A stretch of DNA of 64,000 bases from Chitinophaga oryziterrae (GTDB lineage: Bacteria > Bacteroidota > Bacteroidia > Chitinophagales > Chitinophagaceae): contig NZ_WRXO01000011.1 of assembly GCF_009758125.1 (NCBI RefSeq), forward strand, positions 62,001 to 126,000. The letters run 5' to 3'. Both the position numbers and the translations under genes were made by a program. Positions within the stretch are counted from its first letter, which is position 1, and every line of letters begins with the position of its first letter. The notes below the pieces were generated by a model that did not search any database, was not told the origin of the DNA, and saw only the letters and a program-made list of their open reading frames with translations. Shown piece by piece: positions 44,163 through 52,688 of this stretch.

Positions 44163-45911
44163 ATGAAACTCAATAAAAATATAAGTATAGCAATCCTGGC
44201 AGGAATAGGACTTTGCAGCCCTGCCTGTAAAAACTTCCTGGACCGTGTGCCGCCATCTTCCTTAAAAGAAAACCTTGTTGCCAATAAGAAGGGGATCAAT
44301 GCCCTGCTGATAGGTGTGTATGGTGCACTGGACGGACAGGATTTTACAGATGGGGACATGACCAACCTCTCCGGTGGAGCAGGTTTTGCGGTATCTCCGG
44401 ATAACTGGATCTATGGCAGTGTATGTGGAGGAGATGCCCATAAGGGTAGTGATCATTTTGATGCGCCGCCTATACTGGACCTTGCCCGTTATACCGCAGG
44501 CGCTACCAATAGTTTTCTCAATGATAAATGGAGAGTAGACTACGAAGGCGTGACCCGTTGTAATACGGTCCTCCGCCTGTTGCCCCAGGTAACAGATATG
44601 ACTGATGAAGAGAAAACGGAGGTAGAGGCAGAAACGCATTTCCTGCGTGCTCATTACTACAGCGATCTGAAAAAGATGTTTAACATGGTGCCATGGATCG
44701 ATGAAACGACCACGGACATGAAAACACCCAATAACAAGGATATATGGCCCAATATAGAAGCTGATTTTCAGTTTGCCTGGGAAAAATTACCGCTTACACA
44801 GTCGGAAGTTGGCCGTCCTAATAAATGGGCAGCCGCCTGTTACCTGGCAAAAACATACATGTACGAGCATAAATACCCTGAGGCCGAGGCGCTGTTCGAC
44901 CAGATCCTGGTCTCCGGTGTAACTTCAAAAGGAGAGCATTACCAGTTAAGGAACCGTTTTGAAGATAACTTTGATGCTGCCACAGAGAATACATCGGAAT
45001 GCGTTTTTGCCATACAATTCGATGCCAATGATAATTCCGGGACCTCTGCCAACGCCAACCAGGGCGAAATGCTGAACTATCCCTACAACGGGCCTTTTAG
45101 CTGTTGCGGCTTTTTCCAGCCCACACAGGACCTTGTAAACTCTTATATTACAGATGCCCAGGGGTTACCTTACCTGGACGATTACAATAACCACAGCATT
45201 ACTACTGAGACACTGGACCCTCGCCTGGACTGGACGGTAGGACGGCAGGGCATTCCTTACCTCGACTGGGGCGTGCATCCCGGCGATGCCTGGATCAGGG
45301 AAGCCTCCACAGCTGGCCATTATTCTCCCAAGAAGAATGTATACTGGCAGGCTACCCAGGACAAATATTATGATCCCAGAGGATGGGCGCCAGGTAACGC
45401 CATCAACTACAACCTGATCCGCTATGCCGATATCCTGTTACTGGCCGCAGAATGTGCCGCCCAACTGGACAACCCCGATAAGGCGCAGGCATTAGTAGAT
45501 AGCGTGCGTGGCAGAGCCGCCAGACCGGAAAGCGAAGTATACCTGTATAAGGATGATTCGGCCCCTATGGGTGGATTCCAGGATGTACCGGCAGCAAATT
45601 ATAACATAGCCCGCTATCCCGCAGGTACCTTCAGCACCAAAGGCAAAGACTTTGCGCTGAAAGCCATCTATTTCGAACGTAAACTGGAGCTGGCCATGGA
45701 AGGACACCGCTTCTTTGACCTGGTGCGCTGGGGAATAGCGAGTGAAACGCTGAATGCCTATTTTGCTTTTGAAGGGAATCTCACGCTGGATGTACAGGGT
45801 GCGGACTTTACGAAGGGCACCAATGAATATTTTGCGATCCCACAACGGCAGATCGACCTTACCACCAATGGCGGGACCAATACATTACAACAAAATAACG
45901 GATACCATTAA
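44163..45911 (+). CDS. SusD/RagB-type surface lipoprotein
   Basis: About 582 residues. The lipoprotein signal ends at CSPAC (AGIGLCSPACKNFLDRVPPSSL). RagB/SusD features include NTVLRLLPQV, AETHFLRAHYYSDLKKMFNMVPW, KWAAACYLAKTYMYEHKYPEA and the C-terminal SusD domain with NLIRYADILLLAAECAAQL and ERKLELAMEGHRFFDLVRWG. It pairs with the preceding SusC. The in-frame ATG at 44145 overlaps the SusC stop, but the ATG at 44163 gives a proper lipoprotein signal. Confidence 0.94.
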   Translation: MKLNKNISIAILAGIGLCSPACKNFLDRVPPSSLKENLVANKKGINALLIGVYGALDGQDFTDGDMTNLSGGAGFAVSPDNWIYGSVCGGDAHKGSDHFDAPPILDLARYTAGATNSFLNDKWRVDYEGVTRCNTVLRLLPQVTDMTDEEKTEVEAETHFLRAHYYSDLKKMFNMVPWIDETTTDMKTPNNKDIWPNIEADFQFAWEKLPLTQSEVGRPNKWAAACYLAKTYMYEHKYPEAEALFDQILVSGVTSKGEHYQLRNRFEDNFDAATENTSECVFAIQFDANDNSGTSANANQGEMLNYPYNGPFSCCGFFQPTQDLVNSYITDAQGLPYLDDYNNHSITTETLDPRLDWTVGRQGIPYLDWGVHPGDAWIREASTAGHYSPKKNVYWQATQDKYYDPRGWAPGNAINYNLIRYADILLLAAECAAQLDNPDKAQALVDSVRGRAARPESEVYLYKDDSAPMGGFQDVPAANYNIARYPAGTFSTKGKDFALKAIYFERKLELAMEGHRFFDLVRWGIASETLNAYFAFEGNLTLDVQGADFTKGTNEYFAIPQRQIDLTTNGGTNTLQQNNGYH

Positions 45912-45956
45912 TAGAACGGGGGACAAAAACTGTTTAACCCGATTCTGTATCTGTAG

Positions 45957-45990
45957 CAAATTCAAAGCTCCTGAAGGAGCTTTGAATTTG
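45957..45990. terminator. Long hairpin after SusD
   Basis: Perfect 16-bp arms CAAATTCAAAGCTCCT (45957-45972) and AGGAGCTTTGAATTTG (45975-45990). No T-run follows on either strand; it separates convergent genes and may act as terminator or 3'-end stabiliser. Confidence 0.7.
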
Positions 45991-46025
45991 TATTAACCGG
46001 GCTTTGGATTATCTCACTTTACATA

Positions 46026-46691
46026 TTATGATAAAATCCGGTATTGCTGGGTAAGGTTTTTAATAGCATATTTAATCAGGGAATTATGACCGGTGAGGTT
46101 CAGCTTTTTGGAAATATTATGCCGGTGATTCTCTACCGTTTTGATACTGATGTTTAATGTCTGGGCAATCTCTTTTGTACTCAGACCTTCTGCAATCATC
46201 TGCATGATCCTGAATTCTGTCTTACTAAGTTTATTATGGATTTCAGGAGCAATGACCGGCATTGACACGATCGTTGTATGTTTTCTATCCCTGTTCTGAA
46301 TGTTAAAAATAGTGAACCGGATGAGCCTTGATTTAATGCTCATAATCAATTCTTTGCTTTTAAATGGCTTGGTCAGGAAGTCGTCCGCGCCCAGGTTCAT
46401 GCCCATGCGCATATCTTCTTTACCCTCTTTCCCACTGATGAAAATGAAAGGAATGTGCTGAAGCGTAGGGTCATTACGCAACTCCATGAGGAAGTGAAAA
46501 CCACTGCCACCACGCAGTCTTACGCCAGATACTATCAGGTCGGGTCTGTATTGCCGGCTCATGAAAATCCCTTCTTCTGCAGAAGTGCAGGTGATGATGT
46601 CGTAGTTGTGTAAGGTCAGTAACTGCTGAATCTTTTTTATCAAAGTGATATCTTCTTCGAGCAATAATATTTTGTAGATAGGATCTTTCAT
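46026..46691 (-). CDS. LuxR/NarL-type regulator with pseudo-receiver
   Basis: A 221-residue transcription factor. Residues 5-125 have the receiver fold (ILLLEEDITL, FIFISGKEG, GADDFLTKPF with the conserved Lys), but the phospho-acceptor position reads IVSGVRL, Gly56 (GGC codon) replacing Asp, so phosphorylation by a kinase is unlikely. The C-terminal LuxR helix-turn-helix (about 160-215; LSKTEFRIMQMIAEGLSTKEIAQTLNISIKTVENHRHNISKKLNL) is intact. It stands alone after the SusC/D locus; activity is probably controlled by abundance, ligand or protein partners. Confidence 0.9.
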   Translation of the reverse strand: MKDPIYKILLLEEDITLIKKIQQLLTLHNYDIITCTSAEEGIFMSRQYRPDLIVSGVRLRGGSGFHFLMELRNDPTLQHIPFIFISGKEGKEDMRMGMNLGADDFLTKPFKSKELIMSIKSRLIRFTIFNIQNRDRKHTTIVSMPVIAPEIHNKLSKTEFRIMQMIAEGLSTKEIAQTLNISIKTVENHRHNISKKLNLTGHNSLIKYAIKNLTQQYRILS

Positions 46692-47595
46692 TTGTTAATA
46701 GATTTGAGGTAGTTTATACGTACCTGTTATACATTGCCCGATCGCATAGGAAGAACGGATTTTCTTATTATTACTTTTATAGAACGCATAACAACTGGAT
46801 GTGGTATAATTTTTCATCCGCATAGAAATTACTGTGAATACGAACATTTGATTGTCAATAGAAAGATGTGGGATAATTTCCTGAATAGCTTTTCTCTGTG
46901 CAGATAGCGGTTATAGCAAAATGAAGCATGAGTATAAGAATTTTCAAAGTATGTTTTTTAATGATAGGTAATTACTTCCATCCCTTATTATAGTAACTAA
47001 CTTTTTAAGGATAATTTATTGTGAAGTCTTTCAAGAGAAGATATGGGGTATGTCTAAAGGTGCTCTGTGTACACGTAAATATGCGTTAAATAACGGCGGT
47101 TTCAGAATGTTTGGCTTTCGGCTACGCTTAAAATAAGTGTTAGCACCTAGGAATATGTGTGTCCTTACTCATTTTCCAAAAGGGTAGATGAAATTTACAA
47201 AATCTAACGCATCTATTTTACATCTTTACAGTAGAAAATGTATAAAGCATTTATCACCAGGCATATTCATCATAAAGAATTATACCAATAAGCATTTGTT
47301 CTTATATATGGGATAATCAGAAAGTTGTCTGGGAACAATATTTGGAGAGCCATATCCATAATAAAGCCAAACTCTCGTTAAGCCTGGTATGCATAAGTGA
47401 ATGTGTACCAGGCAACTGCGAAAGATTTGGGACTAGCTTCCTTAAAGTGATTTATACACAGGTTTTCATAGGATAGATAACTAAATTGCCGCCTAATCCT
47501 GGGCGGCATCTTTATTTTATTAGTTAAATGTATTAGTTTTAGTTCTTCATGCAGGTCTTTATAACCGCAATGTATACACTTAATCCTATAATTCC
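46692..47595. other. Gene-poor 900-bp gap with structured RNA candidates
   Basis: No ORF over about 20 codons with coding character is visible on either strand. The region is AT-rich with several inverted repeats, for example GGTGCT (47059 area) facing AGCACC (47142 area), and the pair of hairpins at 47382-47508 described separately. It must contain the promoters of the LuxR-type regulator and the SGNH hydrolase. It may include a decayed gene or a small RNA. Confidence 0.45.
47382..47520 (+). ncRNA. Candidate small RNA or structured leader
   Basis: A stem GCCTGGTA (47382-47389) / TACCAGGC (47406-47413) is followed 73 nt later by TGCCGCC (47487-47493) / GGCGGCA (47502-47508) and a T-rich tail (TCTTTATTTTAT), which looks like an intrinsic terminator although no gene precedes it. 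It ends 76 bp before the SGNH hydrolase. I recognise no known RNA family. Confidence 0.35.
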
Positions 47596-48363
47596 ATGCA
47601 ACAGAAAACTCATTCCAACCGGAGGAATTTCATCCGGAACGTATCCCTTGGAAGCCTGGCCGCAATAAGCCTTCCATCCCTGGTCTCCGGCAATGCCAAA
47701 GAAAGTCAGACCAAAAAAATAACATTGAAAAAGGATGCGGTAGTCCTCTTTCAGGGAGATTCCATTACAGATGCAGGTCGTAAAAGGGATAAAAGCGAGG
47801 CCAATAATCCGGGTGCCCTGGGGGATGGATATGCTTTCCTGGCAGCTGCACAGCTGCTGAAAGAGTTCCCCGGTAAGAACCTGAAAATCTTTAATAAAGG
47901 CATAAGCGGTAACAAAGTATACCAGCTGGCAGAACGCTGGGAAGAAGACTGCCTGCAATTGCAGCCTGATGTGCTGAGTATCCTGATAGGGGTGAATGAC
48001 TTCTGGCATACACTGACCAGTGGTTACAAAGGCACTATAAAAACTTATACTGATGATTTAACCGCATTGCTGGACCGTACCAAACAGAAACTACCTGCCA
48101 TACAGCTGGTGATAGGGGAACCCTTTGCCGTGATTGGTATAAGAGCCGTAGATGAAAAGTGGTATCCTGCTTTTAACGACTACCGCGCTGCGGCGAAAGA
48201 AATAGCAGATAAATACGGGGCGGCATATATACCTTACCAGTCAATTTTTGACAAGGCGCAGAAAGTGGCGCCGGGTTCTTACTGGACAGGAGATGGCGTA
48301 CATCCAAGTCTGGCAGGGGCGGAGTTAATGGCTGCTTCCTGGTTAGAGACCGTAAAGAAATAA
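47596..48363 (+). CDS. Tat-exported SGNH/GDSL hydrolase
   Basis: A 255-residue esterase-type hydrolase. The N-terminus has a twin-arginine signal (SNRRNFIRNVSLGSLAAIS), indicating folded export. The SGNH blocks are present: block I VVLFQGDSITDAG with nucleophile Ser, block II/III with KGISGNKV and LIGVNDFW (Asn), and block V DGVHPSLAGA (Asp, His). Likely activity is deacylation or deacetylation of carbohydrates or lipids. It is transcribed alone and followed by a strong hairpin. Confidence 0.93.
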   Translation: MQQKTHSNRRNFIRNVSLGSLAAISLPSLVSGNAKESQTKKITLKKDAVVLFQGDSITDAGRKRDKSEANNPGALGDGYAFLAAAQLLKEFPGKNLKIFNKGISGNKVYQLAERWEEDCLQLQPDVLSILIGVNDFWHTLTSGYKGTIKTYTDDLTALLDRTKQKLPAIQLVIGEPFAVIGIRAVDEKWYPAFNDYRAAAKEIADKYGAAYIPYQSIFDKAQKVAPGSYWTGDGVHPSLAGAELMAASWLETVKK

Positions 48364-48366
48364 ACG

Positions 48367-48403
48367 ATACTGGAAAGGCTCCTTAACGGTGCCTTTCCAG
48401 TAT
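48367..48403 (+). terminator. Hairpin after SGNH hydrolase
   Basis: A perfect 13-bp stem ATACTGGAAAGGC / GCCTTTCCAGTAT with an 11-nt loop, 4 bp after the stop. The downstream sequence is AT-rich but lacks a long T-run. Confidence 0.8.
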
Positions 48404-48442
48404 TATATAATGTCTAAAACAGGAATTGAACAGGAACAAAAC

Positions 48443-48500
48443 AGGTTCATCCTACGTTTATCCTACGTCTTTTAACGTAGGATAAACGTAGGATGAACCT
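48443..48500. repeat. Perfect 26-bp inverted repeat (long hairpin)
   Basis: Arms 48443-48468 and 48475-48500 are perfectly complementary over 26 bp with a 6-nt loop (CTTTTA). Each arm contains the 9-bp word ATCCTACGT twice in tandem (as CATCCTACGT then TATCCTACGT). Weaker complementarity continues outward (GGAACAAAAC on the left facing GTTTTATTCC on the right). It lies between the convergent SGNH hydrolase and RND pump genes, apart from the hydrolase's own hairpin. Confidence 0.92.
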
Positions 48501-48536
48501 CTTCAAGAGCCGTTTTATTCTTGTTTTATTCCTCTT

Positions 48537-51500
48537 TTACAAGGATTCAGTCTTTACCTTCGGAGGCATCAGTTTATAGACTACCGGTGTCACTATTCTG
48601 GACAACAATGTAGAACTGATCAACCCGCCGATCAGGACAATAGCAAGCGGTGCTATTAATGGATTGGTAGAGATGGCAATAGGGAATAATCCACCAATCG
48701 CCGTGAGGGAGGTCAGTACAATCGGTAAGAAACGTACTTCGCCGGCTTCCCGGATAGCCGTTTCCAGCGGTTTACCCTGTTCCCTCAACTGGTTGGTAAA
48801 GTCTACCAGCAGGATCGTATTCTTTACTTCAATACCTGCCAGGGCAATCATCCCCACAATAGCAATGAAAGACAGTGAATTCCCCGTGGCCCATAATGCA
48901 ATGGCTGCGCCTACAATACCCAGGGGAATGACAGATAATACGATCAGTGTACTTTTAAAAGTACCAAACTCCAGTACCAGTACAGCGATAAACAGGAAGA
49001 TGGTAACGATGATAATGCTCATAAATCCACCAAAAGAATCCTGTCTTGATTCCACTTCTCCACCCATCTCATAGCTATATCCCGCAGGCAATTTCATCCC
49101 ATCCATCTTCCGGACCACATCATTGATCACACGGTCTACCAGGAAACCTTTCTGTACAAAAGCCGTAACAGATACCACACGTCTTTTTTCCTGGTGATGA
49201 ATACTGAGCGGAGAGGTTTCCAGCCGCAGGTCTGCCACCTGATTAAGAGGGTAGGCTTTACCGCTACGACTGTTCACATACAGGTTATTGAACACGTCCA
49301 ATGTGGGATGTCCTTCCTTATTGCGGGTAAGCAGGATATCGTAGTCGTTGTCATTGTTATCAGAATAATGACCAAGGTTCAGCCCGGTTACCGCCAGTCT
49401 TACCGTACGGTCTATCGACACACTGGAAACATCGAGCAGCTGTGCCTTTTCATTATTAATCGCCACACGCACATCGCTTTTCAGGAGATACACCGGGTTG
49501 TTGACATAGATAGCGCCCTGTGTATGCTGTAAAAGCACTTCCGCACGGGCTGCCAGGTTACGCAGGGTATCCAGGTTGTCACCGAACAGGCGGATCTCTA
49601 CAGGGGCAGGAACGGCAGGTCCCTGTTCGAAGTTGGTTACTTCTACTTTAGCGCCGGGATAAGGTGTCCATAACTTACGCAGTTTTTCAATGAGCGCCAG
49701 CTTTACGTCCGGAGAGGTATGTTCATTGAGTTGCACAAAGATCTGTGCATAGTCGGTCCTTTCATGCTCCGGTACAATGTTGTAATAGATCCGCGGATTG
49801 CCCTTGCCGATATTGGAAGAATAGTATTTAATACCATGTTCATTCTTCAATACCTTCTCAATGTCTTTTGTAATACTGTTGGTATACGCCAGGCTGGATT
49901 GAGGGGGGGCGGTGATATTGATCAGGAACTGGGGTTTCTCAGAAGCCGGGAAGAGACTGAAGCCAACCACCTTGAAAAGGATCAGAGAGGTACCAAAGAT
50001 CACCAGGGTAGCCAGGATGGTCAATACGGGCCTGTTCAGTGCTTTGTCCAGCAGTTTGGAATAACTGCCGTGAATGAGGCGTTTAAGGGCACGCATGAAG
50101 ATATTACCATCGGGATGTCCGGTATGTTCGGATAATAATTTACTGGAAAGGAAAGGGATGATCGTTAAGGAAACCAGCATAGAGGCAAATACGCTCATGA
50201 TCACCGCCAGCGGTAATCCACGGATAAAATCCCCGGCGCCTTCCGGCAGGAATACCAGTGGCATAAAGGCAATCATCAGTGCTGCCGTACAACCTATTAC
50301 CGCTTTACCTATCTGCCCCGTAGCTTTTAAGGTAGCCTCCATACGGGTATGTCCTTCCAGTATCCATCTTTCTATATTCTCTACTACTACAATGCTGTCA
50401 TCCACCAGTAATCCCAATGCTACTACTAATCCTACGATACTTAACTGGTTGAGGTTATATCCGAATAATTGTAGCAGGATAACGCCGATAGCTAAAGATA
50501 ATGGGATAGAGATCATTACGATCAATGCAGGGCGGAATCCTAAAGGAAGCAGTGTAACGGCTACCAGCAGGATGGCGATGAGGAAGTCTTCGCCTAATCC
50601 GCCCAGGCGGTGGTTCACATTTTCTGCCTGGTCAAAACTCTGTACCAGGTCTATATTTGAAGGCAAGGTCTTTTTAAACTGAGCGATAACAGGTTGATAT
50701 TGCTTTTGGGTTTGGCTGATGTTCTCTCCCTCTTTCTGCGCCGCAACAACAAATACACTACGGTGTCCGTTAAGACGGGTTTCATATGTTGCATCGTCAT
50801 AACCATAGTACACATTGGCAATATCTTTCAGGAAAACATTCTTTCCTGCGCTGTTGTATACAACGGTATTCTTTATCTGGTCCAGTTGCTGATAACTGCC
50901 ACTGCTTTTGATGTTGAAGGTACGGTTGCCGGCATCCAAACTACCACCCGGTGTATTCACCATTTCGTTCTGCAGACTGGTTGTCACATTATCCGTAGTG
51001 ATGCCCATCTGTGCTATTTTATCTGTTGCCAGTTCTATGCGCACCTGTCTGTTGGGTAATCCGTGGATCTCTACATTTTTTAACGACCGGATACGTTCCA
51101 GTTCATCCTGTAGTTTCTCTGCATAGTACTGTAGCTTGTCGCGAGGTGCATTTTCAGATACCAGTGCTATCTGTAGAATATTTACATCACTGGGCTGAAA
51201 ACGCATCACTGTTACATTGATGTTCTCCGGTAATTCACTGCGTTTGCCGTTCATGACGCGCAGTACTTCCTGGTATTTGTCATCAACATTACTGCCGTAT
51301 TTGTATTCTATTCTTATCACGGCAAGACCGTCCCCAATGTTCGTGCGTACACGTTTGATATTCTCCTGTGCAGAGAATTCTTTTTCCAGCGGATCAACGA
51401 TAAGGTTCTCCATGTCTTTAGGACTGGTACCGGGGTATACGATGGCTACAGAATAGGTAGGAGCATGCATTTCCGGATCTTCCGAACGGGGCATATTAAG

Positions 51501-51587
51501 GATGGTGGTGATGCCCAACACAACGATCATAATAAAGATCACCAGCGTGAACTGGTAGTTCTTTACTGCGTATGAAGATATTTTCAT
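48537..51587 (-). CDS. RND efflux pump inner-membrane transporter
   Basis: A 1016-residue HAE1/AcrB-like proton-driven pump. It has 12 membrane helices in two halves separated by large periplasmic domains; TM4 carries the proton-relay pair in LLVDDSIVVVENIERW. The motif series YPGTSPKDMENLIVDPLEKE and GLPLAVIMSVFASMLVSLTIIPFLSSKLL are typical. It is the last gene of a minus-strand operon TolC-adaptor-pump under an upstream TetR regulator. Substrates are probably drugs, detergents or metabolites rather than metals. Confidence 0.94.
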   Translation of the reverse strand: MKISSYAVKNYQFTLVIFIMIVVLGITTILNMPRSEDPEMHAPTYSVAIVYPGTSPKDMENLIVDPLEKEFSAQENIKRVRTNIGDGLAVIRIEYKYGSNVDDKYQEVLRVMNGKRSELPENINVTVMRFQPSDVNILQIALVSENAPRDKLQYYAEKLQDELERIRSLKNVEIHGLPNRQVRIELATDKIAQMGITTDNVTTSLQNEMVNTPGGSLDAGNRTFNIKSSGSYQQLDQIKNTVVYNSAGKNVFLKDIANVYYGYDDATYETRLNGHRSVFVVAAQKEGENISQTQKQYQPVIAQFKKTLPSNIDLVQSFDQAENVNHRLGGLGEDFLIAILLVAVTLLPLGFRPALIVMISIPLSLAIGVILLQLFGYNLNQLSIVGLVVALGLLVDDSIVVVENIERWILEGHTRMEATLKATGQIGKAVIGCTAALMIAFMPLVFLPEGAGDFIRGLPLAVIMSVFASMLVSLTIIPFLSSKLLSEHTGHPDGNIFMRALKRLIHGSYSKLLDKALNRPVLTILATLVIFGTSLILFKVVGFSLFPASEKPQFLINITAPPQSSLAYTNSITKDIEKVLKNEHGIKYYSSNIGKGNPRIYYNIVPEHERTDYAQIFVQLNEHTSPDVKLALIEKLRKLWTPYPGAKVEVTNFEQGPAVPAPVEIRLFGDNLDTLRNLAARAEVLLQHTQGAIYVNNPVYLLKSDVRVAINNEKAQLLDVSSVSIDRTVRLAVTGLNLGHYSDNNDNDYDILLTRNKEGHPTLDVFNNLYVNSRSGKAYPLNQVADLRLETSPLSIHHQEKRRVVSVTAFVQKGFLVDRVINDVVRKMDGMKLPAGYSYEMGGEVESRQDSFGGFMSIIIVTIFLFIAVLVLEFGTFKSTLIVLSVIPLGIVGAAIALWATGNSLSFIAIVGMIALAGIEVKNTILLVDFTNQLREQGKPLETAIREAGEVRFLPIVLTSLTAIGGLFPIAISTNPLIAPLAIVLIGGLISSTLLSRIVTPVVYKLMPPKVKTESL

Positions 51588-51598
51588 GTTCCAGGATA

Positions 51599-52669
51599 TT
51601 AATTATTCGTAATAGTGATGGGACTTCCCTCTGTTAAATAAGCGCTGCCGGAGATGATCAGTGAACCTGCATTCTGCAATCCTTTGCTGATGATCACGTG
51701 ATCTTTTTCCATACCAGCGATAGTAACCGTTACCTTATGCGCTGTTTTATTATCACTGGTAACGAATACATATCCTGTGTTGCCGTCTCCTTCCAGCAGG
51801 GCATCATAGGGAATATCCCATGGGCCGTCACCTTCTGTAGCAGCAGGAACGACAGGAGTGATCTTTGCCTTGCCGAACATGCCAAAGGCAATAGCAGCAG
51901 GCTTTTCGCCCATCAGTTTAATATCTGCTGTGAAGGAGTTGTTAGCGGCATTGATACCTTCTGATTTGCGGGAGATAACGCCATTGAATGTTTTACCGGG
52001 AATAGATTCTACTTCTACCTGTGCCTTATCCTGTATCCTGATGGCCGCCCATTCTTTATTACTCACGGGTACACGCAGTAACCAGTCGCCGGATTGTGCA
52101 CCATTGGTTTCAAACACGGCAGTGCCGGGTTGTACCATTTGTCCTTCGCTGGCCAGTTTGCGTAACACGAAACCATTTGCCTGTGCCCTGATCTGAGAAT
52201 GACTGCGGTTGAACTGTGCGCTTTTCAATTGTTCCTGTGCAATATCTACCGCTGTTTGTGTGTTCTGTAACTGTTCCAGTGTAGCAACACTGTCTTTGTA
52301 AAGGTTCTGTATACGCTGATGGTCGCGTACTGATTTATCGTAGGAAAGCTGTGCCTGTTGTACCTGTGCATCAATTTCTGTAGGATTGAGGGTCGCCAGC
52401 AGCTGTCCCTGTTTAATGGCATCACCTTCTTTTACAAGCAGGCTTTGTATGATACCCCCGGTTTTAAAAGAAAGCATCACTTCATCATCAGTAGTAAATT
52501 GTCCGGATACATTGATCAGGTTGATAGCAGCTATCTGGCCATTCAGCGGCAATAGTTTTACCGGTATTTTATCTGTTTCTTTTTTCTGTTCTGCTGATGT
52601 TTTTTCTCCGCATGAAACTGCAAAAGAGGAGAGGAGCGCCAGTAAGGCAATAACATGTAGTGTTTTCAT
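51599..52669 (-). CDS. RND periplasmic adaptor (MFP) lipoprotein
   Basis: A 356-residue adaptor with lipoprotein Cys20 (SSFAVSCGEK). It has the barrel-sandwich halves (VMLSFKTGGIIQSLLVKEGDAIKQGQLLATL and IRAQANGFVLRKLASEGQMVQPG), a helical hairpin between them (QVQQAQLSYDKSVRDHQRIQNLYKDS), and a C-terminal membrane-proximal domain. It links the pump to the TolC-like channel; spacing of 11 bp to the pump gene shows co-transcription. Confidence 0.93.
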   Translation of the reverse strand: MKTLHVIALLALLSSFAVSCGEKTSAEQKKETDKIPVKLLPLNGQIAAINLINVSGQFTTDDEVMLSFKTGGIIQSLLVKEGDAIKQGQLLATLNPTEIDAQVQQAQLSYDKSVRDHQRIQNLYKDSVATLEQLQNTQTAVDIAQEQLKSAQFNRSHSQIRAQANGFVLRKLASEGQMVQPGTAVFETNGAQSGDWLLRVPVSNKEWAAIRIQDKAQVEVESIPGKTFNGVISRKSEGINAANNSFTADIKLMGEKPAAIAFGMFGKAKITPVVPAATEGDGPWDIPYDALLEGDGNTGYVFVTSDNKTAHKVTVTIAGMEKDHVIISKGLQNAGSLIISGSAYLTEGSPITITNN

Positions 52670-52688
52670 GTTTCAGTATTTTAAAGAG

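Noticed and set aside
36321..45911. Both FecR genes as parts of one duplicated sigma/FecR system
   Set aside because: The first FecR has no adjacent sigma or SusC gene and the two proteins differ widely in sequence and length; a barrel gene on the other strand separates them.
50074..50682. 202-codon plus-strand ORF
   Set aside because: Antisense of the RND pump gene, with Ser/Thr/Ile-rich nonsense composition.
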